Assembly: GCF_016236915.1 (NCBI RefSeq)
Contig: NZ_JAEHOK010000014.1
Coordinates: 37,113 to 101,112 of the forward strand
Direction of reading: 5' to 3'
Source: Salegentibacter maritimus
GTDB lineage: Bacteria; Bacteroidota; Bacteroidia; Flavobacteriales; Flavobacteriaceae
Length of the DNA stretch: 64,000 bases
Shown piece after piece: positions 35,632-44,583 of the stretch. Every line of letters starts with the position of its first letter. Position 1 is the first letter of the stretch. Below the pieces are notes generated by a model. It was not told the DNA's origin. It searched no databases and saw only the letters and a list, made by a program, of their open reading frames with translations. The translations under genes and the position numbers were made by a program.

Positions 35632-37050
35632 ATGAAACATCTTAGCAAAATTTTATTCGCTACAATGTTGGTTCTGGGTATCACTTCGGTGCAGGCACAG
35701 GATGCTAACAATCCCTGGGCTATTGGTGTCCAGACCAATGCGGTAGATTTTTACCCTACTGGTGAAGATGCTCCATTAGGAGGGACTTTCGACGAGTATT
35801 TTAATACAGGAGATCACTGGAATATTTTACCTTCTGTATCAAGATTATCTGTAGGACGCTATATTGGAAGCGGTTTCGTTTTTGAACTTGCGGGTTCTTT
35901 AAACCAAATTGAAAATTATGGTGATATGGGAGTTTCCCAAATGGCATACTATGCCGTTGATGGGTCTTTCAACTATAGCTTAAGAGCATTACTAAACGAT
36001 GGATGGATTGATCCTGTTGTTGGTATTGGTGGTGGTTACACTAACATTGCTGATAATGGTGATATTCCAATTTCAGGCCTTAGTGCAGCGACACTTAACG
36101 GTAAGGTAGGTTTAAACTTCTGGTTTAACGACAACATTGCCTTAACACTTGAATCAAACTACAAGCACGTTTTTGATGTTGATGGTGCAACCCACTTTCA
36201 ACACGCCGGTGGTATAAAATTCATGTTTGGTGGTACAGACTCTGATGGTGACGGAATCTACGATAAAGACGACGAATGTCCTGAAACTCCAGGCTTACCT
36301 GAATTTAACGGATGCCCTGATACTGACGGAGACGGTATTGAAGACCGTATGGATAACTGTCCTGATGAAGCTGGTTTAGCTGAATTTGACGGATGTCCTG
36401 ATACCGATGGAGACGGAGTTCCAGACCCACAAGACGAATGTCCTGAAGAAGCTGGTTCTGTTGAAATGAACGGGTGTCCTGATGCCGATGGAGACGGAGT
36501 TGCCGATAACGAAGACGACTGTCCTAACGAAGCAGGTCCTGCTGAAAACAACGGATGTCCTTACGAAGATAAGGATGGTGATGGTGTTTTAGATAAAGAC
36601 GATGATTGTCCTGAAGTTGCTGGAACTGCAGCTAACAACGGATGTCCTGAGCCAGACGTAGAAGTTATTTCTGAATTGAATGAATATTCTAAAACTGTAT
36701 TGTTCGACCTGAACAAAGCTACGATTAGAGACGATTCAGAAGAAGCACTTCAGTCTATTGCAGACATTATGAACGAATATCCTAACACAATTTTCCATAT
36801 TGAAGGGCATACAGATAGTACCGGTAACGCCGATTATAACGAGAAACTTTCTCGTGAGCGTGCCGCATCAGTAGAAGCCTGGTTAGAAGAAAATGGTGTA
36901 GAAAGCAGCAGATTGACTTCTGAAGGTTATGGTGAATCAAGACCAATTGCTACTAACAGTACTGCCGCTGGAAGACAGGATAACCGTAGGGTTGAAATTT
37001 CTTTAGATAAGAATAAAGAAGTAAAAGATTCTGATTCTTCTATGGAATAA
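35632..37050 (+). CDS. OmpA-family outer-membrane protein with TSP type-3 repeats
   Basis: A 472-residue protein. A signal peptide ends TSVQAQ. Residues about 25-200 form a beta-barrel-like region. Next come five thrombospondin type-3 calcium-binding repeats of about 25-30 residues, each DxDGDGxxDxxDxCPxxxG plus NGCP. The C-terminal OmpA domain starts TVLFDLNKATI and includes HIEGHTDSTGNADYN and RAASVEAWL with the peptidoglycan-binding Asp/Arg pattern. It anchors the outer membrane to peptidoglycan. The ATG is at 35632; a TTG six bases earlier is not used. A strong promoter precedes it and a terminator follows. Confidence 0.95.
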   Translation: MKHLSKILFATMLVLGITSVQAQDANNPWAIGVQTNAVDFYPTGEDAPLGGTFDEYFNTGDHWNILPSVSRLSVGRYIGSGFVFELAGSLNQIENYGDMGVSQMAYYAVDGSFNYSLRALLNDGWIDPVVGIGGGYTNIADNGDIPISGLSAATLNGKVGLNFWFNDNIALTLESNYKHVFDVDGATHFQHAGGIKFMFGGTDSDGDGIYDKDDECPETPGLPEFNGCPDTDGDGIEDRMDNCPDEAGLAEFDGCPDTDGDGVPDPQDECPEEAGSVEMNGCPDADGDGVADNEDDCPNEAGPAENNGCPYEDKDGDGVLDKDDDCPEVAGTAANNGCPEPDVEVISELNEYSKTVLFDLNKATIRDDSEEALQSIADIMNEYPNTIFHIEGHTDSTGNADYNEKLSRERAASVEAWLEENGVESSRLTSEGYGESRPIATNSTAAGRQDNRRVEISLDKNKEVKDSDSSME

Positions 37051-37084
37051 ATAATCTTCCAATTAGATTGGATATTTATGTTAC

Positions 37085-37117
37085 AAAAACGTCCCGGATT
37101 CCGGGGCGTTTTTTATT
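37085..37117 (+). terminator. Terminator of the OmpA-family gene
   Basis: AAAACGTCCCGG pairs with CCGGGGCGTTTT (one G-T wobble) across a 3-base loop and is followed by T's. It lies inside the upstream in-frame extension of the AddB-like gene and so shows that the extension is not its true start. Confidence 0.9.
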
Positions 37118-37125
37118 TTTATGCT

Positions 37126-39861
37126 ATGGTATCTTTTATTTCAAAAGTTCTTAAAGAACTTATCTCTTCCGAAGAAAATATTTCAGAAACAACTTTTATA
37201 CTTCCCAGCAAACGAGCGGGAAGCTTTTTACTTAAAGAACTTTCGGCATTAGGCATGCATCATATTTTTGCGCCCAAAGTTTATAGTATTGAAGAGTTTA
37301 CCGAAATTATTTCGGAAGCAAAAACAGTAGATAATACAATAACCTTATTTGAGTTTTACAAGGTTTATAAATCAGTTACTCCCGAAGAGGCACAGGAAGA
37401 TTTTGAAACCTTTACCGCCTGGGCCCAAAGCCTAATCCACGATTTTAATGAAATTGATCGCTACTTAATAGACCATAAGAGCTTCTTTAATTACCTGACA
37501 GACATTCAGGACTTAAAACACTGGTCTATTCAGGAGCCCAAAACAGAGCTCATAAATAATTACCTGGCCTTCTGGAAAAGTTTGCCCACTTATTACGATG
37601 GACTAAAAAAGGAGTTACTTTCCCAAAATAACGCCTACCAGGGACTAATTTACCGGTTGGCTTCAGAAAAAATAATTGATTATGCTCAAAATCATCCCAC
37701 TAAACACGTTTTCATTGGCTTTAACGCACTAAATACAGCAGAACAACAAATTGTTCAGCATTTACTTGAAAAAGATATAGCCGAAATCTATTGGGACCTC
37801 GACGAGGTTTTTGTTAAAGATCGGCAACATGATGCGTCCCTTTTTATAAATCAGTATTTGAAAGATTGGCCGGTTTACAAAAAAAGGAAGGCAAAGCTGC
37901 AGGTAAGTGAATATCACAAACCAAAAAAAATCCAAATTACCGGAATTCCTAAAAATGTTGGCCAGGCTAAATATTTGGGAGAATTACTGGCAGAATTAGA
38001 CGAAGAAACCCTACAGGAAACCGCCGTGGTTTTGGGTCAGGAGGACCTTCTACTTCCAGTGCTAAACAGTTTGCCCCCAAATGTAAAAGATTTGAATATT
38101 ACCATGGGGTTCCCGCTTAAGAACGCACCCATTGCTTCCCTTTTTGATAAGTTATTTCAAATTCATCAACATACAGCTTCAACCTATTATTATAAAGATG
38201 TTATTTCGGTAATCAATCATCCCGCCTTAAACGAAATACTAAAACAACAAAACCGGAATTTTATAGAAAAAATTCAGTCAGAAAATACAGTAAACTTATC
38301 TTCTAAAGAAATTATAAATGCTTTTTCAGGTACCGCACAGTCTGTAGTAAAAGCTTGTTTTACAAACTGGGAGAATTCGCCTTCCAAAGCTCTGGAAGCT
38401 TTTCAGGAGATGATAAACCAGATTAAAAGTCATTTAAAGAGTAGCGGACATAAGCTTGCCCTGGAATTTTTATATCACTTTCACGTGTTATTTAACAAAT
38501 TGGAAAATTTAAATAAAGCCTATCCGCATTTAAAAAGTATTAGCTCACTTTATCAATTTTATAAAGAAACAATAAGCACTCAAAATTTGGATTTTCAGGG
38601 AAGACCCTTTAAAGGCCTACAACTTATGGGAATGCTGGAATCACGTGCGTTAGATTTTAAAAATATAATAGTTTGTTCGGTTAACGAAGGGGTTTTGCCC
38701 TCGGGAAAATCGGGGAGTTCTTTTATTCCATTCGATTTAAAACAAACTTATAAACTTCCAACATACAAAGAAAAAGATGCTGTTTATACATACCATTTCT
38801 ACCGGCTTTTACAGCGGGCAGAAAACATACATTTGCTTTACAACACAGAAACCGACGGTTTAAACTCGGGCGAAAAGAGCAGGTTTCTCACACAATTGGA
38901 AATTGAAAAACAGCCGGCACACCAGCTTAAACACACCACGGTAAGCCCTAAAGTACCGGCTATTAAAAATGAACTTCGCGAGATTAAAAAAACGCCCGAA
39001 ATTATTGAGAAAATAAAATCGCTTGCTGCTTACGGTTTCTCACCTTCAGCCCTAAGCTCATATATTAGAAACCCCCTGGATTTTTACCGACAGTACGTGC
39101 TTGGCGTTCGAGACAGCCAGGAAGTAGAGGAAACGGTAGCCTACAACACCCTGGGAACTGTGGTACACGATAGTTTAGAGAACTTCTACAAGCCCCTCGA
39201 GAATAAGTTTCTTACGGCACAAGACATTGAAGCTTTTAAAGCAAAAATTGAGAAAGAAATCGCGCTTCAGTTTAAAAAATCTTATTTAAACGGGCCGCTT
39301 AACCAGGGAAAAAACCTACTGATTTTTGAAGTGGCCAAACGCTATCTTCGTAATTTTTTAAACCAGGAACTGGAACGACTTAAAAATGAAGAAATTAAGA
39401 TCTTAAAAATTGAGGAAAACTTAAGATCTGAAATTAAGATAGGGAAGCTTGATTTTCCGATATTTATGCGCGGAAAAGTAGATAGAGTAGAAAATACTAA
39501 CGGTATTACCAGAATTATTGACTATAAAACGGGAAAGGTAACCCAGGATAAAATTGAAATTGTAGATTGGGAAGATCTCACTTCAGATTATGATAAATAC
39601 AGCAAGAGTTTTCAGGTACTGGCATACAGCAAAATGATACATGACCAAAATTCGCTGGATTTTCCAGTTGAAGCAGGGATAATTTCGTTTAAAAATTTAA
39701 AAAGTGGGTTCCTGAAATTCACAAAAAAAGATAAGCCGAGAACAAAAAATAAAGAAACTGCTATAAATAAAGAAACACTGGATGCATTTGAAATGGAATT
39801 AAAAAAATTAATTACAGAAATTTGTGATCCACAGGTTCCTTTCAAGGAAAAAGAAATATAA
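37126..39861 (+). CDS. addB: PD-(D/E)xK nuclease protein, AddB-like
   Basis: A 911-residue protein from the ATG reading MVSFISKVLKEL. The N-terminal TFILPSKRAGSFLLKEL resembles the degenerate nucleotide-binding start of AddB; the middle is a helicase-like scaffold (GFPLKNAPIASLFDKL, GMLESRALDFKNIIVCSVNEGVLPSG). The C-terminal nuclease has YGFSPSALSSYIRNPLDFY, GTVVHDSLENF and the catalytic RIIDYKTGKV near residue 805. I see no four-Cys iron-sulfur set as in Bacillus AddB. It is likely the partner of the AddA-like protein. The next gene begins directly after its stop. Confidence 0.82.
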   Translation: MVSFISKVLKELISSEENISETTFILPSKRAGSFLLKELSALGMHHIFAPKVYSIEEFTEIISEAKTVDNTITLFEFYKVYKSVTPEEAQEDFETFTAWAQSLIHDFNEIDRYLIDHKSFFNYLTDIQDLKHWSIQEPKTELINNYLAFWKSLPTYYDGLKKELLSQNNAYQGLIYRLASEKIIDYAQNHPTKHVFIGFNALNTAEQQIVQHLLEKDIAEIYWDLDEVFVKDRQHDASLFINQYLKDWPVYKKRKAKLQVSEYHKPKKIQITGIPKNVGQAKYLGELLAELDEETLQETAVVLGQEDLLLPVLNSLPPNVKDLNITMGFPLKNAPIASLFDKLFQIHQHTASTYYYKDVISVINHPALNEILKQQNRNFIEKIQSENTVNLSSKEIINAFSGTAQSVVKACFTNWENSPSKALEAFQEMINQIKSHLKSSGHKLALEFLYHFHVLFNKLENLNKAYPHLKSISSLYQFYKETISTQNLDFQGRPFKGLQLMGMLESRALDFKNIIVCSVNEGVLPSGKSGSSFIPFDLKQTYKLPTYKEKDAVYTYHFYRLLQRAENIHLLYNTETDGLNSGEKSRFLTQLEIEKQPAHQLKHTTVSPKVPAIKNELREIKKTPEIIEKIKSLAAYGFSPSALSSYIRNPLDFYRQYVLGVRDSQEVEETVAYNTLGTVVHDSLENFYKPLENKFLTAQDIEAFKAKIEKEIALQFKKSYLNGPLNQGKNLLIFEVAKRYLRNFLNQELERLKNEEIKILKIEENLRSEIKIGKLDFPIFMRGKVDRVENTNGITRIIDYKTGKVTQDKIEIVDWEDLTSDYDKYSKSFQVLAYSKMIHDQNSLDFPVEAGIISFKNLKSGFLKFTKKDKPRTKNKETAINKETLDAFEMELKKLITEICDPQVPFKEKEI

Positions 39862-40770
39862 ATGTCTATGGAAATTACAAAAAGAACCAATCTGCAGATT
39901 GATGGAAAACATAATAAGCCGATCTTAATTGACCTGATTTTTAAGGACGATAAAAAACCAAAACCAATCGTTATTTTTTGCCACGGCTACAAAGGTTTTA
40001 AAGATTGGGGAGCCTGGAATAAAATGGGAGAATTTTATGCCGAAAAAGGTTATTTCTTTGTCAAATTTAATTTCTCCCACAATGGCACTTCGCCCGATAA
40101 TCCCACCGAATTTTTAAATATAGAGGCTTTTGGAGATAACAACTATATTAAAGAGCTAGACGATTTACAAAGTGTTATAGACTGGGTTTTAACACCAGAT
40201 TTTCAGGAAGCACAACAAATAGACGTAAAGAGCATCAATCTAATTGGGCATTCAAGGGGCGGTGGAATTGCGGTTATAAAAGCTGCCGAAGAAGAAAGAA
40301 TTAATAAACTTATTACTTTTGCCGCTGTAAGTGACTTTGCCTCACGTTTTCCAAAAGAAAAAGAGCTGGAGGCCTGGGAGAAAAAAGGTGTACAGTACAT
40401 AACAAACACTCGTACAGGGCAGCAATTACCCCATCATTATCAGTTTTACAAAAATTTTAGGGAAAATAGGGAGCGGCTAAACATTAAAAAATCGGCTAAG
40501 AAATTAGACATTCCTCATTTTATTGCACACGGTAGTAACGACACCACGGTTTCTATTGCAGATGCCGGGAATTTATTTGAATGGAGTGCGATTTCAAAAT
40601 TGTTGTTAGTTGAAAATGCCGATCACGTTTTTGGTATTTCCCATCCGTGGAATAAAGATGAATTATCAAAGGAGTTTCAGCATGTTTTAAACAGGACATC
40701 AGAGTTTTTAGCTGCTAGCGTCCAGGACTTAAAAGATGAATATATAGATAATGATGAAGCCGACTCTTAG
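39862..40770 (+). CDS. Alpha/beta hydrolase
   Basis: A 302-residue cytosolic alpha/beta hydrolase of the dienelactone-hydrolase/BAAT-like group. The oxyanion strand is IVIFCHGYKGFKDWGAWN near residue 37, the nucleophile elbow INLIGHSRGGGIAV near 127, the acid Asp in AHGSNDTTV near 222 and the His in ENADHVFG near 255. The substrate is unknown. The ATG follows the AddB stop with no gap (TAAATG context), so it is co-transcribed with it. Confidence 0.85.
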   Translation: MSMEITKRTNLQIDGKHNKPILIDLIFKDDKKPKPIVIFCHGYKGFKDWGAWNKMGEFYAEKGYFFVKFNFSHNGTSPDNPTEFLNIEAFGDNNYIKELDDLQSVIDWVLTPDFQEAQQIDVKSINLIGHSRGGGIAVIKAAEEERINKLITFAAVSDFASRFPKEKELEAWEKKGVQYITNTRTGQQLPHHYQFYKNFRENRERLNIKKSAKKLDIPHFIAHGSNDTTVSIADAGNLFEWSAISKLLLVENADHVFGISHPWNKDELSKEFQHVLNRTSEFLAASVQDLKDEYIDNDEADS

Positions 40771-40794
40771 GCTTTTCTAAAGTATGTTTTCACC

Positions 40795-40832
40795 AAAAAC
40801 GGTCTTGAGTTAATTTTTAAGATCGTTTTTTT
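40795..40832 (+). terminator. Terminator after the alpha/beta hydrolase
   Basis: AAAACGGTCTT pairs with AAGATCGTTTT (one G-T wobble) across a 12-base loop and is followed by T's. Confidence 0.8.
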
Positions 40833-40837
40833 ATAAA

Positions 40838-40917
40838 TCGTCATTCTGAATTTAGTTCAGAATCTAAGATTTTGAAAAGCTAAACAAGTTAAAAGCTTAA
40901 AGAAGACCAGCTTGACG
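40838..40917. repeat. Dispersed nested-palindrome repeat, family 1, copy B
   Basis: It begins TCGTCATTCTGAATTTAGTTC and ends ACCAGCTTGACG, matching the outer halves of copy A. The central hairpin is replaced by AAAGCTAAACAAGTTAAAAGCTT. It sits just after a terminator. The remaining bases to 41030 show nothing else. Confidence 0.75.
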
Positions 40918-41030
40918 CCATGAGCCCTTCTAAGTCAACCTCCTTTTTTATGCTGAGTTTAGGTTTTCATGATGCAAAATCGGGAAGATTCAACAAACTC
41001 TCAATATTTTTAAAATAAAAGTTCAGAAAT

Positions 41031-41060
41031 AAAAAAACCACCGCGAAAAACGGTGGTTTT
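41031..41060 (-). terminator. Terminator of tRNA-Ala
   Basis: On the minus strand AAAACCACCG pairs with CGGTGGTTTT and is followed by a T-run. It starts two bases after the tRNA 3' end. Confidence 0.9.
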
Positions 41061-41061
41061 G

Positions 41062-41135
41062 TGGAGAATATCGGAGTCGAACCGATGACCTTTTGGCTGC
41101 CAGCCAAACGCTCTAGCCAGCTGAGCTAATCCCCC
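41062..41135 (-). tRNA. tRNA-Ala (anticodon GGC)
   Basis: A 74-nt cloverleaf on the minus strand. Acceptor stem GGGGGAT/ATTCTCC has two G-T wobbles, D-arm GCTC...GAGC, anticodon stem TTTGG/CCAAA with loop CTGGCAG (anticodon GGC), T-arm ATCGG-TTCGACT-CCGAT, discriminator A. CCA is not encoded. It would read GCC and GCU codons. Confidence 0.96.
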
Positions 41136-41207
41136 AATTGGAAAGCAAATGTAATAATTTTCTATAAATTTCAGCAAAGAACTTTTATTTATTATTATAA
41201 TTAAGAA

Positions 41208-41741
41208 ATGATTAGAAAAGCAGGCATAACCGACCTCTCCGAAATAAAAAGCTTAACCGAAGCCTGTGCCAAAGCGCTTCAGGAGCAAAATATATTTCAG
41301 TGGAACAAACATTATCCTTCCCGTGAAAAACTTCAAACCGATATTCAGAATAAGGAATTATATGTTTTTGAGGAAGAAAAAGTTATTATTTCCATTGTTG
41401 TGCTCACCCCAAAAATGGATAAGGTTTACCAGAATATTGATTGGCTTACCGAGACCGGCAACAACCTTTATGTGCATAGGCTCGCTACGCATCCGGCTTA
41501 TTGGGGAAAAGCTTACGCCAGGAAAATGATGGATTTTGCCGAGGAATTTGCTAAAAACAGGAACTTTGATTCCATACGTTTAGATACATTTAGCAAGAAC
41601 AAACGCAACCAGAAATTTTATGAAACCCGGGGGTATATAAAACTTGGGGACGTTTATTTTCCGCATAAAAATGAATATCCTTTTCACTGTTATGAAAAAA
41701 CACTATCAAATCACATAGAAAAAACCGATAAAAACCCTTAA
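41208..41741 (+). CDS. GNAT family N-acetyltransferase
   Basis: A 177-residue acetyltransferase. IRKAGITDLSEI opens the fold; the acetyl-CoA loop is VHRLATHPAYWGKAYARKMMDFAEEFA near residue 92; IRLDTFSKNKRNQKFYETRGY near 125 is the typical final strand and helix. The acceptor is unknown. It sits alone between the tRNA and the MATE gene. Confidence 0.88.
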   Translation: MIRKAGITDLSEIKSLTEACAKALQEQNIFQWNKHYPSREKLQTDIQNKELYVFEEEKVIISIVVLTPKMDKVYQNIDWLTETGNNLYVHRLATHPAYWGKAYARKMMDFAEEFAKNRNFDSIRLDTFSKNKRNQKFYETRGYIKLGDVYFPHKNEYPFHCYEKTLSNHIEKTDKNP

Positions 41742-41810
41742 GAAATCAATTGTAAAATGAGGCTTTACAAGAAAGCATTCTATATTTGCTTCTTATAAAG
41801 AATTGTTTTT

Positions 41811-43139
41811 TTGGAATCTTCCGTTAGTTTTAAAAATATCAATCAAATTGCCATCCCGGCCATCATTGCCGGGATTGCCGAGCCGCTTATCTCACTCACA
41901 GATATTGCGGTTATTGGAAATGTAGAAAAAAACTCGGTTGAAGCTCTTGCTGCAGCGGGAATTGTGGGTTCATTTCTTTCGGCTATTATCTGGATTGTAG
42001 CGCAAACCAAAACCGCGATTTCTGCTATTGTTTCACAACATTTAGGTGCAAACCGGCTTCACGCAGTAAAAACACTTATTCCTCAGGCCGTTTATTTCAA
42101 TCTTGCGTTTAGCCTGGTGATTTATGCCACCACCGCTTTTTTTGCCGAAGCAATCTTTAGTGCCTATAATGCCGAAGGCCTTATCTTGCAATATTCTGAA
42201 GACTATTATCAAATTCGAGCTTTAGGGTACCCGTTAACCTTAGTAACTTTTGCCATTTTTGGAGTATTTCGCGGACTTCAAAATACGCTTTGGGCAATGA
42301 AGTGCAGCCTTGTAGGCGCGGCTGTTAATGTTGGCCTGGACTTTCTTTTGGTTTATGGTATAGACGGCCTTATACCTCCCATGCATTTAAAAGGCGCTGC
42401 TTATGCCAGTCTTGCTGCGCAGGGGACCATGCTGGTAATGGCACTCTGGTTTTTCTTTAAAAAGACACCTTTCCACTTAAAACTAAGTCTGAATATAAAC
42501 CCCAGGCTAAAAGGCCTTTTGCTTATGGCTGCCAACCTCTTTGTAAGAACAGCCGCTTTAAATTTCGCAATATACCTGGCAAATGCCTATGCAACAGATT
42601 ATGGGAAAAATTATATCGCAGCACAAAGTATTTTAATGAATATCTGGTTGTTTTTTAGCTTTTTTATAGATGGCTATGCCAATGCCGGAAACGCGATTGG
42701 CGGAAAATTACTGGGTGCCAGAGATTATAAAAATTTATGGGAACTCAGTAAGAAAATTAGCAAATACGCGGTTTTGATAGCCTTTATCCTTATGGCTGTT
42801 TGCGGACTCCTATACAATGAAATTGGCCTGGTTTTTAATAAAGACACAGCGGTATTGACCATTTTCTCTTCGGTATTCTGGATCGTGTTATTAATGCAAC
42901 CGGTAAACGCCATTGCCTTTATGTTCGATGGGATTTTTAAAGGTTTGGGCGAAGCAAAATACCTGCGAAACCTATTGCTTGTGGCCACGTTTTTGGGCTT
43001 TACCCCTACCCTGTTAATTTCAGATTATTTTGGACTACAACTCTATGGTATATGGATCGCATTTTTTGTTTGGATGCTTATTCGCAGCGCCGGTTTGGTA
43101 ATTAAATTCCGAAGGAAGTATTTGCAAAAAGAAGTATGA
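41811..43139 (+). CDS. MATE family efflux transporter (DinF type)
   Basis: A 442-residue inner-membrane transporter with twelve predicted helices. The first MATE repeat opens IAIPAIIAGIAEPLISLTDIAVIG, the DinF-like signature, and FGVFRGLQNTLWAMKCSLVGAAVNVGLDFLLVYG ends the first half. It would export cationic compounds using a sodium or proton gradient. No ATG is near the N-terminus; TTG at 41811 gives MESSVSFKNINQ. TATATTTG at 41781-41788 is an exact -7 box leaving a leader of about 16 bases. Confidence 0.92.
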   Translation: MESSVSFKNINQIAIPAIIAGIAEPLISLTDIAVIGNVEKNSVEALAAAGIVGSFLSAIIWIVAQTKTAISAIVSQHLGANRLHAVKTLIPQAVYFNLAFSLVIYATTAFFAEAIFSAYNAEGLILQYSEDYYQIRALGYPLTLVTFAIFGVFRGLQNTLWAMKCSLVGAAVNVGLDFLLVYGIDGLIPPMHLKGAAYASLAAQGTMLVMALWFFFKKTPFHLKLSLNINPRLKGLLLMAANLFVRTAALNFAIYLANAYATDYGKNYIAAQSILMNIWLFFSFFIDGYANAGNAIGGKLLGARDYKNLWELSKKISKYAVLIAFILMAVCGLLYNEIGLVFNKDTAVLTIFSSVFWIVLLMQPVNAIAFMFDGIFKGLGEAKYLRNLLLVATFLGFTPTLLISDYFGLQLYGIWIAFFVWMLIRSAGLVIKFRRKYLQKEV

Positions 43140-43255
43140 TTCTCAGTGGCCAGTTGGCAGTAACAGTGAGCAGGTAAAAACAATTAAACCAAAACAGTAT
43201 TTTTCAAAATTAATCTTTCTAAATTTGAGTATTCAGCTAACTGAAAAATGAATTT

Positions 43256-44023
43256 ATGGCAACCACACGAGAAAACGGAAGTTTATACACACATATAGAA
43301 AATGGGATTGCTCATTTAGAATTTGGTCATCCGGCCAGTAATTCTTTCCCTTCAGACTTATTAGAACGACTGGAGAAAGAGTTTTACAAACTATCGGAAG
43401 ACCAGAGCGTAAAAGTTATTTTATTAAAATCTGAGGGCGAAAAAGCCTTTTGCGCCGGTGCTTCTTTTGATGAGCTGGTAGCAATTGAAACTATGCAGGC
43501 AGGAAAATTGTTCTTTTCGGGCTTTGCCAAAGTTTTAAACGCTATGCGGAAATGTAAGAAACTTATCGTAGGCCGCATTCAGGGAAAAACAGTTGGCGGT
43601 GGCGTAGGCCTGGTTGCTGCCTGTGACTATGCTATGGCTACTGATGCTGCCGCAATAAAGCTTTCAGAAATTAGCATAGGTATTGGCCCCTTTGTAATTG
43701 CCCCGGCCGTAGAACGCAAAATTGGTGTGGGTGCATTGGGTGAACTAAGCCTGGCTGCCCACGAATGGAAAAACGCCTATTGGGCAAAAGATAAAGGTCT
43801 CTACGCCCGTGTTTTTGAAAACCTAAAAGATTTAGATAAAGAAATAGCCATTTTTACCGAAAAGCTGGCATCTTATAACCCCGAAGCCTTATATGAGATG
43901 AAGCAAATGCTTTGGAAAAATACAGATCACTGGGAGCAATTACTTCCGGAAAGAGCAGCAATATCGGGAGAATTAGTGCTTTCAGATTTTACAAAAAAGG
44001 CTTTGGCCAAATATAAAAAGTAG
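43256..44023 (+). CDS. Enoyl-CoA hydratase/isomerase family protein
   Basis: A 255-residue crotonase-fold protein. Oxyanion-hole blocks are KAFCAGASFDEL near residue 62 and GKTVGGGVGLVAACDYAMA near 107; a Glu in KLSEISIGIGP near 135 stands at a usual catalytic position. Similar flavobacterial proteins are annotated as methylglutaconyl-CoA hydratases, but the substrate is not certain. TAAATTTG at 43220-43227 is a plausible -7 box. It is followed by two tiny membrane protein genes. Confidence 0.88.
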   Translation: MATTRENGSLYTHIENGIAHLEFGHPASNSFPSDLLERLEKEFYKLSEDQSVKVILLKSEGEKAFCAGASFDELVAIETMQAGKLFFSGFAKVLNAMRKCKKLIVGRIQGKTVGGGVGLVAACDYAMATDAAAIKLSEISIGIGPFVIAPAVERKIGVGALGELSLAAHEWKNAYWAKDKGLYARVFENLKDLDKEIAIFTEKLASYNPEALYEMKQMLWKNTDHWEQLLPERAAISGELVLSDFTKKALAKYKK

Positions 44024-44112
44024 ATAGTCCAGGTAATTATAGTTCTAAATTAGCATCCTTATAACATATTTGCCGGCCGGAAAAACGTAAATTCCACTTT
44101 GAAAACAAGCTT

Positions 44113-44301
44113 ATGAGTTTACTACAGGAACATTTACCAAAAGATAGGGACCCCAACAGCGAACAGGAATGGGGTTTTACCATTTGGGAGTTTATTATTG
44201 GCAACTGGCTGTATTTGCTGGGTATTTTACTTATTCTTGCCGTTTTCTTCTATGCACGTTATAATTGGAGGAAAAGGCAACAGAAAAAACGTATGAACTA
44301 A
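44113..44301 (+). CDS. Small single-pass membrane protein
   Basis: A 62-residue protein with an acidic N-terminus, one membrane segment (IIGNWLYLLGILLILAVFFYA, residues about 28-48) and a very basic tail RYNWRKRQQKKRMN, which predicts the tail in the cytosol. I do not recognise a family. Its stop overlaps the ATG of another tiny membrane protein by one base. Confidence 0.6.
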   Translation: MSLLQEHLPKDRDPNSEQEWGFTIWEFIIGNWLYLLGILLILAVFFYARYNWRKRQQKKRMN

Positions 44302-44411
44302 TGGGAGAAGATACCTGGGAATTTTTAAGCTTTTTAAGCGGAATGGGATTTTGGCTAATTTTAGCACTTGTTTTAATTGTTGTAGTGCTTTATAAGAAAT
44401 TCAAGAATTAA
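44301..44411 (+). CDS. 36-residue membrane peptide, coupled to the preceding ORF
   Basis: An ORF too short for standard gene callers. It starts in TAATG overlap with the previous gene and encodes MGEDTWEFLSF, then one hydrophobic segment FWLILALVLIVVVLY, ending KKFKN. The topology copies that of its neighbour (acidic start, one helix, basic end). The overlap supports translation; no function is known. Confidence 0.5.
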   Translation: MGEDTWEFLSFLSGMGFWLILALVLIVVVLYKKFKN

Positions 44412-44450
44412 CCTCTTGTGGCCAATTTCTTACCAGTGATTAAATAAAGC

Positions 44451-44548
44451 TTTATTAGCACCGCCAAGGGGTTTAATACCCCAAGGCTTGCTTCGAAATT
44501 AAAAAATAGTTTCAACTAATGCCCCTTGGGCTTTCCCAGAGGTAGTTT
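44451..44548 (-). repeat. Dispersed repeat family 2, copy D (long form)
   Basis: Read on the minus strand it contains ACTACCTC, an insert, TTTTTTAATTTCGAAGC, then TTGGGGTATTAAACCCC and TTGGCGGTGCTAATAAA. It combines features of copies A and C and lies between convergent genes. Confidence 0.7.
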
Positions 44549-44583
44549 AGTTTAGAAAATAATTTGGGAGAATTTATTCTCGA

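Noticed and set aside
36240..36660. Tandem DNA repeat as a separate repeat feature or CRISPR
   Set aside because: The periodicity is coding: five thrombospondin type-3 repeats within the OmpA-family protein, with no constant repeat and spacer pattern.
37078..37125. Longer start of the AddB-like protein
   Set aside because: The extra 16 codons are the terminator hairpin of the OmpA-family gene read as protein.
31085..39861. Defence island around the helicase-nuclease pair
   Set aside because: The two proteins fit the AddA/AddB repair pair, and the genes between them (kbl, OmpA family) are housekeeping; no other defence gene is near.
43140..43255. Possible repeat fragment (CAGTGGCCAGTTGGCAG) before the enoyl-CoA hydratase gene
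   Set aside because: No second copy or clear structure is found in the window.
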